Shown one piece after another: positions 1 to 12,480 of a stretch of 64,000 bases of DNA. Position numbers and translations under genes: made by a program. The number at the start of each line of letters is the position of its first letter. Position 1 is the stretch's first letter. A model generated the notes under the pieces. The model searched no databases. It was not told the origin of the DNA and worked only from the letters and a program-made list of their open reading frames with translations. This DNA comes from Branchiostoma floridae (Eukaryota; Chordata; Leptocardii; Amphioxiformes; Branchiostomatidae): the NCBI RefSeq assembly GCF_000003815.2, contig NC_049981.1, positions 29,390,854 through 29,454,853 of the forward strand. Direction: 5' to 3'.

Positions 1-62
1 GCGATACCACCTCAAAACACCTCGTTCGCTACGCTCACTCGGTGGTTTATTCGGTGGTTATC
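1..62. repeat. Short inverted repeat at window edge
   Basis: GCGATACCACC at the left is mirrored by GGTGGTTATCGC ending near 62, with a CG-rich centre. This looks like the end or core of a small palindromic repeat. The left boundary may lie outside the window. Confidence 0.3.
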
Positions 63-720
63 GCACCTGACCAGGGATTATCTCACCATATACACCTCGG
101 GCCGGGGCATTAACCCTTTATTAGCAGATAGAATATAAATAATTTGGGTCAACGCAAGAGGCCAATCAGCTTGCCAAAATCACAATGATAATGTGCACTT
201 TATTAAAGGATTTTCAAGGCAAGTAAGTTACTAGTATTCGTTTCCTTTTACGAGACTAAATTGTCCTCGATCAATCACAGTACCGCCCCCTCCCCTCCCA
301 ACACATTAAGTCCCAAATACTAAGTCAAGACCAAGCATGCTAGCAACTTGTACAAAATGAATGACGAGACTCAACTGGTAACAAACCATTTATCATTTGC
401 AGAAAATATTTAGTAAGCACAGTTCATTTCACTGGCTGTCCTTGTCAGATTGACCAGGAAGAATTACTGGCTGGTACACATCTTTGGGTAGAAATTAGAG
501 TTTCATAATTATCAACAGTTATAATAGTGATTTAACATACATGTAGCAATCATATAAGAATTCCTGTTACCTTTTACAAAATGTTAATTTGCACATAATT
601 ATTCAAGCTTGTGTGTGTATATTTACATGTATATCGTATCATAGATGACACGAGTTATAAAGATGCGAAGGATAACAAAATTCTTGTACATGACCTAATA
701 CTATATTGAAGACCGACGTT
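63..720. other. No recognisable feature
   Basis: AT-rich sequence with no long open frame, no tRNA or rRNA signature and no obvious repeat structure. Confidence 0.4.
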
Positions 721-1279
721 TCTGCGATCGCCTGTCATCTCACTTGCCATGAAGAACATGTTCTACATGTGGGGAGCAAAAGCTGTCTCATTGGATCTGA
801 AGCTGAAGCTTTTCCACGTGTATGTTCTACCTGTACTGCTACACAACGCCGGGACAGGGGGAGTTACGGAGCAGCTTGCTAGTAAGATAGACATATGGCA
901 CCGAAAGCAGCTGAGGCGCATAGCCGGCTAAATCTACCCTAACAACATCAGCAACAAAAACCTCAAGCAGTGTAAAACGTCTCCACTACACAACGAAGTC
1001 CACTGTCGCAGATGGCACCTTTTGGGACACATACTACGTATGCCTGAGTCATCACCTGCCCAAAAGACACTTAACATCGCCTTCAGCAAGAAACTGACAC
1101 CTAGACTGGGTAGGCCCCGCGAAGGCCTTTTAGACTGCCTGATTGACGACGTGAAATTGTATTACAATCAGAACGTCAAGATGGCACCCTACATGCTGAA
1201 TTGGCTGCGGGACCAGGCAGCGGACAAGGCACGATGGAACGGGATGTACATGGACATTAATGAGGACACACACTGATTT
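721..1279 (+). pseudogene. C-terminal fragment of a non-LTR retrotransposon reverse transcriptase
   Basis: Frame 2 from about 721 to the TGA at 1274 reads as the thumb and C-terminal part of a LINE-type reverse transcriptase. It has KLKLFHVYVLPVLLHNAG, then WHRKQLRRIAG, then a WHLLGHILRMPE block, and finally a GRPREGLLDCL block. These are the usual order and spacing of the segment after the RT palm. One in-frame TAA at 929-931 splits it, and the catalytic palm is absent, so this is a dead 5'-truncated fragment. The clade (RTE-like, CR1-like or another) cannot be fixed by eye. Confidence 0.75.
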
Positions 1280-1599
1280 GGTGTGCCGATGACAGTTTTG
1301 ATTGATAAGAACTGTACATTTGCACCTAAGACCAGTATATATTACTAGTATTATTATTATTCTGTATGTAGCTTGTTTTGCAAAAAGATTTCTAGTCACA
1401 GTGCATTTGTTAACTTTTTTTTGCAGGAGACATTTTAATGGTGCGGGTTGGGCCGAACGAGGACTTCACCCAGAACAGCCAATGCGGACAGAATTACCAG
1501 CAGGATAGTGTACAGTTGGGCAAGGTTGTTGAGACGCCTGTGATCCACCAATGTTTGGCCGTTATGTGTCGGTTCATGCATCCAGGTCGTACGTATCGA

Positions 1600-2030
1600 A
1601 GTGCGATTTGCACCTGTGCGAAGTCGAGGTCTATGTTACAGGTAGTGTTTTTGGCCTGTTCCATTTGATTTTTTTACGCGGGGTGCGGTCCCTTCATTCG
1701 ATGAGAAGTTAATTTTTTAGACTAGAGTGATTATACAAATGTCCTTTTTTAGCTGAAGTGTTTTTGGACTGCTCCACATTGCATAAGGTCTTGCTGGGAA
1801 AGTAAATCATTTCACGGGGGGAACTTTTTAAAAAATAAATTGTGGACTAGAATGGTGCTTCGAAATTCATTTTTTGCCCAAAACTGTTCTTGGACTTGAT
1901 CATTTTACACGTTGGTACCACTGAAAGGGTTCATTCTCACGGGGTGATTTTTTAAAATTCAATTTTGGAGCGGGATGACTGTATGCAAAGTCTAAGTGTT
2001 TTTGATCCGGTCTCATGACTTTCAATAGTC
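1600..2030. repeat. Degenerate tandem repeat, about 125-bp unit
   Basis: Three to four poorly matching units share an order of motifs: GTGTTTTTGGACTG, then a CACGGGG-rich stretch, then TTTTTTAAAA, then TTGGACTAGA. Period and copy number are estimated by eye. Confidence 0.4.
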
Positions 2031-2334
2031 AATATGCTCCCAATAATAGTATTTTGAGTGTTCAAACCCACTAGTAGATGAACAAATCAGTTTCGTAGAG
2101 CAAGAGCCTGTATCGAACACATCTATACAGCGTGTACGGTCATCACGCAGGGCCCGAATGTAACAGGGGAAATCAAACTTTCAATAGTTTTATTGACTTT
2201 CCAAGGCTCTTGATTGGGTGAACAGAGATCCCATAGCTTATAGATTCATTTACAACGGCATTGATTAACCATAATGACTTGTCATGGTTAGAAATAGAAG
2301 CATGACTGTATAGAAGTAAATGGGTTCAGTACAC

Positions 2335-2512
2335 AATTGTTTCCCACGCCCTGATGTGCCGTCTCTAGCCCTATTGGCTATATATGTGATTGATCTTGCT
2401 CAAAACGTTAAAATTCGGGACTGGGTGTCAGACATTTCCCCAAGCTTATTGTTATATGCAGAAGATGTCATCATTGTAGCAGAAAATAAAAAAAAGTTGA
2501 ATATCTGTTGCT
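2335..2512 (+). pseudogene. Reverse-transcriptase palm fragment (YAED)
   Basis: The reading SLALLAIYVIDLAQNVK followed by LLLYAEDVIIVAE matches the RT signature in which a LFALYINDL-type block precedes the YADD catalytic box. The box reads YAED here. The fragment is about 60 codons, lacks all other RT blocks and ends at a stop. It may be a remnant of the same kind of element as the fragment at 721-1279, out of natural order. Confidence 0.55.
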
Positions 2513-2547
2513 GAATGGTATTTTAGATGGCGACTTATAAATGAACA

Positions 2548-3235
2548 ACAACCTAGCCTGTCCTTGGTGCTGAACACTATTAGTATCAATACATGAGCAA
2601 CTAAGTTTGTTCTCGGTGCTGAACTCTATCAAAACATGAGCAACTAAGTCTGTCCTTGGTGCTGAACACCATCAAAACATGAAGAACTAAGTTTGTTCTT
2701 GGTGTTGAACACTATCAATAGATGAGCAACTTATCCTGTCCTTGGTGCTGAACACTATTAGTATACATGAGCAACTTAGCATGTCCTTGGTGCTGAACAC
2801 TATCAATACATGAGCGACTAAGTCTGTCCTTGGTGCTGAACACGATCAATACATGAGCAATTAAGTTTGTTCTTAGTGTTGAACACTATCAATACATGAG
2901 CGACTAAGTCTGTCCTTGGTGCTGAACACGATCAATACATGAGCAACTTAGCCTGTCCTTGGTGCTGAACACTATCAATACACGAGCAACTACCTCTGTC
3001 CTTGGTGCTGAACACCATCAATACATGAGCAACTAAATCCTTCCTTGGTGTTGAACACTGTCAATATTTGAGCAACTAAGTTTGTCCTTGGTGTTGAACA
3101 CTATCAATACATGAGCAACTAAGCCTGCCATTGGTGCTGAACACCATAAATACATGCGTAAGTAAGTCTGTTCATGGTGCTGAGTACCATCAATACATGA
3201 ACAATTAAGTTTGTCTTTGGTGCTTTACTCTACAC
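2548..3235. repeat. Minisatellite, about 43-bp unit, about 16 copies
   Basis: Tandem units carry TCCTTGGTGCTGAACAC, then ATCAATACATGAGCAACTAA, at a spacing of about 43 bases. Copies differ by scattered substitutions and a few short indels. The reverse complement of the core recurs in a different array near 60 kb, and a related core occurs at 26020-26170. Confidence 0.9.
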
Positions 3236-3299
3236 AATGATTTTTCATGTTTACTTCTTAATCATTATAGTAACGAATCAGGAATAGAAACTGTCAAAC

Positions 3300-4260
3300 C
3301 CCGTTTAACATTTAAGGGGGGGAAGCATCTATTTCATATCTAAGGGAGCAACCGCCCATTTATTATAAAGTCATGGTTCTGGCGGGGGGGGGTCCAGCTT
3401 TAGGGTCTAAGAAGGCAGGGACCATCCGTTTTACATGGGGTTAACGATCTGGGAAGGGGGTCCTTTTCTGTTTCACACGGGGTCAAATGTTCTGGGAAAT
3501 GGGGCCGACTATGTTACTTGGAAGTAAGGGTATGGGAAGGTGGGTCAAAATATGTCACATGAGGTTCTGGAAAGGAGGGCCATCTGCTAAAATTAGCAAG
3601 GATTTGGGGGGCCATCCATTTCATATGGTGTGGGAGGAGAGACCATCCACTCCACAAGGGTAAGGCAAGGTAGGAACCATCCATTTCACGACGGGTAAGG
3701 GTTGGGTAAGGGAGGGACACATGGGGTCACAGCTTCTGGGCAGGGGAACTTACCATATAAATATGAATGTATGGGAAGTAAAGGGCCAACCATTTAAGAT
3801 GGAATTAAGGGTGTGAGAAAGGGGGACGATCAATCTACCTGGGGGTAAGGGTCTAAGAAGAAAGGCTATCTGTTTCATGTCGAACAAAGGGCTCGGGGTA
3901 AGGAAGAGACCAACCATTCCACATTGGGTTAAGACTCTGGGAAATTGGAACATCTATTTACTCGGGGTAAAGGTCAGGCTAGGGAAGGACCAGTCACTTC
4001 ATATGGGGTAATGACTTTGGGAAGGGGGCGTCCATTTAACAGAGGTAAAGAATATAGAAAGGGACCAAAGATTTGGGACGGGATCATCCATTTCACAAGG
4101 GGTTAAGGATCTGGAAAAGGGCCATGGGATTACATGCTCTTGGAAAGGGGGAAACCATGGAAACAATGGTAGGGGAGGGGGACCAACCACTTCATACATG
4201 GGATTAAGGGTATGGGAAGGGGCCATCTAATACACATGGGCGTAAGGGTCTAAAAGGGGA
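3300..4260. repeat. G-rich degenerate minisatellite
   Basis: Degenerate units of roughly 45-50 bases contain CCATCCATTTCACATGGGG, then TAAGGGTCTGGGAAGGGGG. They run without a break for about 950 bases, and copies are strongly diverged. The complementary pattern occurs at 13330-13560. Open frames here are by-products of the repeat. Confidence 0.7.
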
Positions 4261-5084
4261 AAGCCACAAAACAATTACAACACAACTGATTTCAAACTGT
4301 TTATTTAAAAGCAATATATGAATGCAAAGTGTACACATATGTACAATGTACAAAGCCACACAGTACAAAAATTGCTCTAGCACTATTTAAGCTAAATACA
4401 TCTAACTAAAACTTAACATCTACCCATTTGGGTAAACAATTATCCCTACTCTAGGACACAGTAGGCATCAGAGCCTAGAATCAGTAAATGTCGACATTGC
4501 CAGTACATGGTATAGTGGTAGATTGGAGCCTTTGTACGTAAAGAATCATGGAAATCTTTTTTGCGGTCTTAAGGTTAAGGCTTTGAGCTGATTGTTAATG
4601 TTGCAAAAATATGTTGTATTAGTCTGTGTGTGTGTATGGTGCGGTTAGTCTGTTAGTGTGTGTGTTCGTGTTTGTGTTAGTGTAAGCGTCAGCCTAAGCC
4701 TTAGGTTCGGAAATTTCCAAAGGACTGATTTAAAAGGCTACAAACAACCTCTACACAATAAACGTACAATGTTGACATCTACTTAACTAACATGTAGACC
4801 ACTTGTGTACAAAAATACACGTGAAATGCACTAAGCAAAGACTATGTGCGAACAAAACAAACCAAAATCATTTCAGTTTAGCCACCCCTGTACTGGAATG
4901 GTATGATATGATATCATTAATACAAAGGCTGCTTACAAAAGGCGAATGGACAGCACTGCACCTCCAAAACACAAGACGAGACCAAAATGAAATCTGACTC
5001 GAAACTTTACTCGATCTAGCTTAACTACATGTATCTAGCATCATGATATAGATTATGGCTGTAAGATGGCACACTTTGCATTCT
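4261..5084. other. No recognisable gene
   Basis: Noncoding-looking sequence with a GT-rich patch at 4620-4685. No convincing coding frame or RNA gene was seen. Confidence 0.4.
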
Positions 5085-5450
5085 GTTTAGATTGATTCAG
5101 TTTCTGTGATTGTGTCGATACCGAGAAGTCGAGTGTTTCTGAAGGACAAAAGATCAAATAGGATTTTTAAGCACCTGTCTTTCTTTCTGGCCCGTGTCGT
5201 TCTCTTGGTTCGGGACCCAAGATAGCGACACAAAGCAGATTATGTAATGGTCCAGGTTCCCGACAACCACTGACCACGACATAAAACAGAAATGACAACA
5301 GTTAATGATTAACCAGGAAAGTTCCTGTTTTATAAAGAACAGAATTTACAGTAACTGGTTGAGTACGATCAGGGCCATCGACACAGCCACGGAAACCAAA
5401 TCAGTCACACATCGGGCCTGTACAACACAAAAGCGGGCTGAAGTCATGAG
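5085..5450. repeat. Foldback element, copy 1
   Basis: The left arm (TTTCTGTGATTGTGTCGAT, then CACCTGTCTTTCTTTCTGG, then TCTTGGTTCGGGACC) and the right arm (CCATCGACACAGCCACGGAA, then CATCGGGCCTGTACAAC) are imperfect reverse complements around a centre near 5240. Related copies lie at about 6880-7870, 8870-9270 and 11985-12480. No transposase is present. Confidence 0.6.
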
Positions 5451-6879
5451 TGCATCTTTCTGGACGTCACCGTGGAGATGGCATCAAGCAGCCTGTCACC
5501 AGGATACGTCCAAACATGAGCCTTGCAGCTGCAGTTGTTCCGGGCTTGATGGCACCATTAAGATACTGGAAGCTGCTGTCTCATTCCAAACTTGTTGTAC
5601 CTGCAAGAAAGTGAACAGCAAACAATTATGACGAGATAGACCAACAATATTTTGCTGTTTTGGAATCAAAACATTTTGGAATTTGGCTCAAGGGCGCCTT
5701 ATGCTCTTGCAAGGAGAATAATAGTGGCAGAAACCATGCAGAAGAGAATACTGTAATGGCTTTGGCGCAAAAATGTAACGAGAACTGCTAAACTTAGAGG
5801 TTACTGATCTTATCTGATCAAAGTTCGTATAAACTGTTCAACATCAAATCAATGTCATTCTGTATTTGCGGTGCGAGTTGTACAGGATACTCACAGTAGT
5901 GTAAACCCGGTCAACAGTCTTCTGGTCTGCTGCCTTCCTCCAATACTAGCGAACAGGTTCAACTTGAAGCAGGGCCAGGAGGTCTGCACGCATCAGCAGC
6001 CTCACAGCTAAGCTGTTGTCCTAATTTTGAAAAGAAAAAGAAAACTTACTAACTAAGCATTGTTCAGGCATTTAACTTGTCAGATTGCTATCCTATTACT
6101 GCTTTCATGCAATACAGTACAGCACAGCACCTTGTCATATGTCTCTGAAGGACTGAATGCCTCCTTGGCTCGGTGATGCACTGGGTGTTGTCCAGAAGCA
6201 CTTTCAGTGACAGGCGATTGACAGCTCAATTCCCCAGCTCTTTTCCTCTCTTTCGGCGTGCAGGCATTTCTAACAAATCGGTAAAATTAACAGACATGCA
6301 TGATTTGCCTCAAAACAGACAAACACACAGGGTACAGATAACAATGTTTACCCACATTTTTTCCACTTTGCAAACAGTAAAACCGTAATACAAATATGTC
6401 CATATACTTCAAAGTCATAGAAGAGACTCTTCTACTGAGAGTAATTGTTTAGGTACCAACTGCAAACTTAAACTTACCAACACAAATGGACAAAGACCGT
6501 TGTCATACAATTAAAAACTGTGCTTTCACACAATACGGTACAATACCTTGCCATATGTGTTGTAAGACAGTCAGACTGCAAATCCTCATTCGATCACGTC
6601 CGGTACGTTCCTTCGCCAGTCCTCGCCTCCCTTTCGACGTCCGGACGTTTCTTCTTACGGTGCGATGATCCTCGGTAGAAAAGACAAAACGAAAATGAAT
6701 TATTTTGGCCCAGAAATACAGTAAATATACCTTACACTTAAGTTAGTTAAAGTACATAAAGTTTACTTGGTTTGTGATTAAAATTTCCGTTCTAGTTTTA
6801 ACATGCAAATAGTGGAAAGAATTGATATGTGGTACCGATTGAGTGTGCTTTGATGAAATCCCAAGGTATGTTGTCGTTT
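5451..6879. repeat. Segmental tandem unit 1 (duplicated downstream)
   Basis: Several blocks reappear in order further on. CTTGCAGCTGCAGTTG at about 5521 recurs at about 8055 and 9455. The stretch at 6299-6437 matches 8187-8355. The stretch at 6470-6780 matches 8410-8740. With the foldback elements this makes a diverged tandem triplication of about 1.5-2 kb units. Open frames in the units are not conserved between copies, so they are probably not coding. Confidence 0.6.
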
Positions 6880-8866
6880 GTTTCCGTTTGAATTTCGAGA
6901 ACTATGGCTGCTTCAGTCTGTTTCTGCGGTGTACAAGCCCGATGAATGGCTGATTCGGTTTCTGTGACTGTGTCTTTATTTATTTATTTATTAATCTTTC
7001 AGGGTAGTCCCTACAGTTTTGATAAAACTGATTTCCAAGGGAGCCCAAATGAACATAATGGCCATAAACATAAAGATAACGATAATCATATAACATAAAA
7101 CGTGACTAAATCAAAATATGGATAATAACTTAAATGCGATTAGCCCAAATAATAACAACTCAAAGTCGTTAATTACAAAACTCATCACAACAATAATCAT
7201 ATGAATAGAACATAACAGTACATAAATAAACGAAACCAAGCTAATTTTCAAACCAGATTCGAGGTCGTTGGTCAGAGGGGTCAGAGGTCAGATTGTAAAG
7301 GTCGCTTGAATGAATTCAGAGTGGTTTGTGAAGTTGTTGTTGGATTAAGGGAATTGTAGATAGAAACCGCTCTGAAAGCAAACGTTCGTTGGCCTGTTCG
7401 AGATGTGTACTTTGGTCTGTGTAACTGTTGAGCCTGTCTGGTGTTATAACTGTGTATTTGATTGTTATAGTTAAAAGTATTGATTAGATAGCTAGGTGCT
7501 AGTCCATGCAAACATTTGTACACCATAATGTCTACGCCGAGAAGTCGAGTATTTCTACAAGAATTAACTACTAATAAAAAATAGGTTCTTCAACCACCTG
7601 TCGTCCTTTCTGGCTTGTGTTGTTCTCTTGGTTCGGGACCCAAGAGAGCGACACAAAGCAGATTATGTAATGGTCTAGGTTCCCGACAACCACTGACCAC
7701 GACATTAAACAGAAATTACAACAGATGGTGAACCAGGGAAGACCCTGTTTTGTAAAGAACAGAATTTACGCACAATATAGTCCCGGCCAACACAGTCACA
7801 GAAACCAACAGAAACAAAAATCAGCCACACACCAGACATGTACACCACGGAAACGGACTGAAGCCTTGACTTCAAAAAGAGCCTCCGTTTACAAAATGCA
7901 CGTCCGAATATCTACCAGAAACATCCCTCGGTATGTCAACAAATAACACTCAATTCATTTACTTTCTATCGTGCCTATGACAAGTTAGTCCCAGTCCATA
8001 TCTGCAAGATGTTACCATTTTAACCCCATAATACACATAAGCACTCAACTTGAACCTTGCAGCTGCAGTTGATCCGGGAATGATGGCACCAACAAGATCC
8101 TAGAGGCAAAAAAAGTGAATAAGGTGGGACGGAATAACGTCTTGTTTTGGTGATAAGTAAGGCACAAATCTGTTGAAGGAAAAGCCATGCGTGATTTGCC
8201 TCAACACCGCTGTAACAAACACACAAGGTACAGATAACAATGTTTACGACCAATTTACACTTCACAAACAGTCACACCGTAATACAAAGGTATTCATATA
8301 CTTTCTTCAATTTAGAGTCAGATAAGTACGTAATAGAAAAAAAGACTTTTCTACGGAGTGTATAATTGTTTAGGTAACAAAATCAAAATTGATACTGTAA
8401 ACTTAAGATTACCAACACCAATGAAAAAGCCATTATCACTCATCAATATGGCCAAAGACTGTTGTCTTACAATTAAAAATTGTGTGCTTTCACTCAATAC
8501 GGTACGATACCTTGTCATATGTGTTGGAAGACTGCGAATCTACATTCATTCGGTCACGTCCGGTACCTTCCTTCGTCAGTCCTCGCCTCCCTTGCCACGT
8601 CCGGACATTTCTTCTTACGGTGCGATGATCCTCGGCAGAAAAGACAAAACGAAAATGAATTATTTTGGCTCAAAAATATAGGAAATATACCTTACACGTA
8701 AGTTAAAGTACAGAAAGCTAACTTGTTTTGTGATTAAAACTTCCGTTCTAGGTTTATCGTGGAAAAAGTGGGATGAATTTATGTGTAGTAACGATTGAGT
8801 GTGCTTTGATGAAATCCCAAGTAATGTTGACGTTTGTTTCGGTTTAAATTTCGAGAAGCTATGGCT
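6880..8866. repeat. Segmental tandem unit 2 with foldback copy 2
   Basis: This is the second copy of the unit beginning with GCTTCAGTCTGTTTCTGCGG. Its foldback arm is split by the LINE insertion at 6978-7530 and resumes at TCTACGCCGAGAAGTCGAG. Blocks at 7596-7700, 8040-8100, 8187-8355 and 8410-8740 match unit 1 or unit 3. Confidence 0.65.
6978..7530 (-). pseudogene. 5'-truncated LINE (CR1/L2-type) 3' end inserted in foldback copy 2
   Basis: The minus-strand frame at 7526-7281 reads KCLHGLAPSYLINTFN, then HSYNTRQAQQLHRP, then GQRTFAFRAVSIYNSLNP, then LNSFKRPL. This is the characteristic C-terminus of CR1/L2-type non-LTR reverse transcriptases. A 3' UTR follows, ending in an AATAAATAAATAAATAAA-like tail (plus-strand TTTATTTATTTATTTATT at about 6979). 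The intact foldback copy 3 reads across the insertion point (GTGACTGTGT then TACGCCGAG), so the boundaries can be read directly. RT core and endonuclease are missing, so the copy is dead on arrival. Confidence 0.85.
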
Positions 8867-9600
8867 GCTTCAGTCTGTTTCTGTGGTATACAAGCCCGAT
8901 GAATGGCTGATTCGGTTTCTGTGACTGTGTTTACGCCGAGAATTAACTACTACTAATATCAAATAGGTTCTTCAACCACATGTCGTCCTTTCTGGCCTGT
9001 GTTGTTCTCTTGGTTCGGGACCCAAAAGAGCAACACAAAGCAGATTATGTAATGGTCCAGGTTCCCGACAACCACTGACCATGACATAAAACAGAAATTA
9101 CAACAGATGGTGAACCAGGGAAGACCCTGTTTTGTAAAGAACAGAATTTACGCACAATAGCTGACCGAATACAATCCGGTCATCAACAGTCACAGAAACC
9201 AACAGAAACAAAAATCAGCCACACACCAGGCATGTACACAATAAAAACGGACTGAGGCCTTGACTGCAAAAAGAGCCTCCGTTTACAAAATGCACGTCCG
9301 AATATCTACCAGAAACATCCCTTGGTATGTCAACAAAACACACTCAATTCATTTACTTTCTATCGTGCCTATGACAAGTTAGTCCCAGTCCATATCTGCA
9401 AGATGTTACCATTTTAACCCCATAAGACACATAAGCACTCAACTTGAACCTTGCAGCTGCAGTTGATCCGGGAATGATGGCACCGATAAGCTCCTAGAAT
9501 AAAAAAAAAGGAATAAGGTAGAGGCAGAATAACGTCTTATTTTGGTAATGAATTCATGAATAAGGCACAAGGATGCCCCACGTAAACTTTTGCATTCTCG
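8867..9600. repeat. Segmental tandem unit 3 with foldback copy 3
   Basis: The third copy (GCTATGGCTGCTTCAGTCTG onward) runs through TCTTGGTTCGGGACCCAAAA and CTTGCAGCTGCAGTTGATCC and then loses similarity. It is closest to unit 2, so the 2/3 duplication looks more recent than the 1/2 split. Confidence 0.65.
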
Positions 9601-9634
9601 GACGGTCACAAAAGACTTGAACGTTGTCGATTAT

Positions 9635-9658
9635 TTCTTCTTCTTCTTCTTCTTCTTC
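9635..9658. repeat. (TTC)n microsatellite
   Basis: A run of TTC trinucleotides. Confidence 0.9.
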
Positions 9659-9806
9659 AGTGCCTTCAATCTTAGAGAAGATTATTATGGCACTTTTTTA
9701 TTTATTGAACTACTGATAACCTGTACAAGAGGTATAAACACATAAAGGCGTAGACTAACCTGTTGTCTCAAGCGGCCGCGATGTTCTGTGTGCTGCGAGC
9801 TGAGTC

Positions 9807-10075
9807 CGTCACCTGGCGCTGGCAGACGAGTGGCGGGGTTTCATGCAAATAAGAACAGGGGCAGGTCTCGCTCAGTCTGCATGATAGCATGATATATTAA
9901 TTCCTTGACCAATCACAGACCAGTAATCTTTTTTTACCTGTGTCCGTCACCTTAGACGCGCTAGCAGACGATTGCCGGGGTTTCACGCAGATAAAAACAG
10001 GGGCAAGTCTTCGATTCGCCCAGTCTACAAAATTTATTAATTTCTTGACCAATCACAGACCAGTAATCTCTTTCA
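9807..10075. promoter_or_regulatory. Tandem duplicate with octamer-like and CCAAT motifs
   Basis: Two direct copies of about 125 bases (about 9807-9930 and 9945-10070) share CCGTCACC, GGGGTTTCA, AACAGGGGCA and CTTGACCAATCACAGACCAG. The first copy carries an octamer-like ATGCAAAT, which is altered to ACGCAGAT in the second. Both keep a CCAAT box (GACCAATCAC). The surrounding 9760-10560 stretch is richer in CpG than its neighbours. This could be a promoter or enhancer duplication, or only another repeat. No transcript start can be assigned. Confidence 0.3.
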
Positions 10076-10299
10076 CCTGTGTTGGGCACGCGTTTGTTAG
10101 CATTTCCAAGCCACGGCATTGTCATTCGATTCTTGAATCATACGAGACCGTAACCGCTTCGTCTCGCACCACCGAACGCAAGGGACACAATGGTTGCCGA
10201 CGAGAGACGCCAATCTTTACCGTAGCCGTAACTGTTAACTTTCACGGATTACGTCCGGCGAGGCAGACGACAAGCTCTGCTTATCTATGTAGGTGGACT

Positions 10300-11340
10300 T
10301 TATTGATTATTTCTATTTATTAGAGGTATCCAGTTCTAATTGTGTGCCACTTTTCCACTTACCGTTGGCCAGTCGTTGAATCTTTCTGTGTTTGTTGCAG
10401 CGGTGGCGAGACAGTTGATGCGAGCCCGTCTCTTCTACCGGAATCGCATCTATGGAAAAAATATCTACCGGGCCGGGTACTTCACGACACGTTCCGGGAG
10501 ACGTCGGGAGAATCTTCGGGTTCATCTTTGAGGACATCCGCAGTGCTCAAAACAGCAGACTGACGACTAAGTCTTTCCCAGGCATATGAGTCTATAATGA
10601 CGAGGTATAGAAGCTGTTAGAAGTTGGTAGTATACAGGATTTTCTTTTGACGTCATCTACGCCATGTTGAATTACAGCTTAAGTCTGTTAACCACACGAA
10701 GATGCTTAATTCAATTACCCGCCAACATGGACATCGGAGGATTCAAATTATAATTAGTATGATATCATTGAAAAGCCTGTATTCATGAAGAAAAATACTA
10801 GTAATATGTCGTCATCATCAGATATTTATTTGTAGGACAACAGTCTTTGTCAAAACAACGCATTTATCAATTTTACAGTTTCAATTTCTGCATAGGAACT
10901 CTGACAGTAGAAGTCGTGACTGCAGAATCAGTGCACAGTTTTGCAACACGGTTGGACCTGTGCTGTGGGAAGAAGGAGAACTGCGTGTGACAGGAGGGTG
11001 ACACGGCAGGCAGCAAATCCTAATTCACCAAGGAATCCTGCACGATATCCCCCACAAGGTAAATATTGACATTAGTAGTACTATTAGAGGTTCTAATATT
11101 GTGTATCACATTCAACCAATGGACAGTCGTTGAGCCTTTGCTGGTTGTTGCAGCCGTGGTGAATCAGCTGATGAATGTCTGCTTCTTTTACCAAAATCAC
11201 AGCAAAATTCATGTCTGGACGCACTAAGAGAGAAGCTGGATAAGGGAGGTGCCAGGTACCAGCGTCACTGGAGGTGTTTTTCGACATCAGTGCATCATCA
11301 AGCCAAGGAGGCACCAAGCCCAACACGTAGGGTGTTCTTT
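10300..11340. repeat. Diverged direct duplication
   Basis: 10330-10455 and 11100-11220 share order and wording (CAGTCGTTGA, then TGTTGCAGC, then CAGTTGATG or CAGCTGATG, then TTCTACC or TTTTACC). Each has a pyrimidine-rich run before TTGCAG, so they could be copies of a noncoding exon. No conserved reading frame was found. Confidence 0.35.
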
Positions 11341-11984
11341 TGAATTCAGAGTAAAGAGGTTTTGGGACCCCACATACAGACCTTCATTACAATTGCAATA
11401 TTCTATTACGTAACTCTGCATGACTTCGGTTACCATTTCTACTCATGTTGGGGCATATAGACATCCCTGTGACCATTTTAAATGTTTTGATTTCATAAAA
11501 TGAAAATAACGTTAGTCTGCCTTGTCCTAATTGATTGTTCATTTCACGTCCTTGCAGTGGGAAGACGCAGGGAAGGAGACATCTCTCAGCATCTTCCATG
11601 ATCAACTACAGCTGAAATGGTGGAACTGATCCCGGTGAGAGGTTGCCATCTCCACAGCCAGAAAGGCCGGTGTTCGTGTGTGCCCCATACCAGAGGACCT
11701 GGAACTGTTAAGTTCGTACATGTCTTGTAAGGGGTTTGATCGTTTGAAACGGAACCATCTTACAGAAATGGGCTGGGATTGGCCTGATAGGAAGTAAATG
11801 ATCTGTGATGTTACATTCATAACTTTAGCTGATATTAAGATTCCCTTTGTCTACCTGAGACATTGTCAGCAGGGCTGATCACAATCTCTTGTTGGTGGTG
11901 AGGTGTTTGAGTGTGTTTTGTTGACACCCTGAGTGATGTTGTTGGTAGGTGGCTAGGGCATTTTGTGAGTGGGGGCTTCTTTTG

Positions 11985-12480
11985 CACACGGGACTTCAGC
12001 TCGTTTCTGTGGTGTACAGGCCCGGTGTGTGGCTGGTTTGGCTTCTGTGACTGTGTTGATGGCTGAGATTGTGTTCGAAGTTACTGCGAACCTCAGACAG
12101 TAATACGGTCCTTTAGAAAGCAGGGATTTCCTGCATCTGTTGGCTTATGGCGACTTGGGTTCTTCTACCAACTGTCATCTTTTCTGCCTTGTGTGATGGT
12201 CTAGGGCCGGGAACCTACTAGTAGACCATTACATAAGATGCCCTGTGTCGTAATCTTGGCTCCCGAACCAAGACAACGGCACAGGGCCAGAAAAGAAGAC
12301 AGGTGGTTGATGAGCGCGAGTTGTTGTGAGCTGACAGAACCGGGAAGTCTCGGTTCTCTGAAGGACAGAACTTTGCAGTAACTTCGAATGCAGTCTCGGC
12401 CATGGACATGGTCACAGAAACCGAATCGGCCATACATCGGGCCTGAATACCGCAGAAACAGGCTGAAGCGCTGTGTGTAG
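11985..12480. repeat. Long imperfect palindrome (foldback copy 4)
   Basis: The arms at about 11985-12215 and 12240-12480 are reverse complements over most of their length. For example, CTGTCATCTTTTCTGCCTTG pairs with a right-arm stretch near 12275-12300, and GTGTACAGGCCCGGTGTGTG pairs with CATACATCGGGCCTGAATAC. It is related to the three upstream foldback copies. Open frames inside are arm sequence, not genes. Confidence 0.7.

Noticed and set aside
9940-10323. 127-codon plus-strand frame
   Set aside because: Lies over the duplicated octamer/CCAAT block. The second copy does not conserve the frame.
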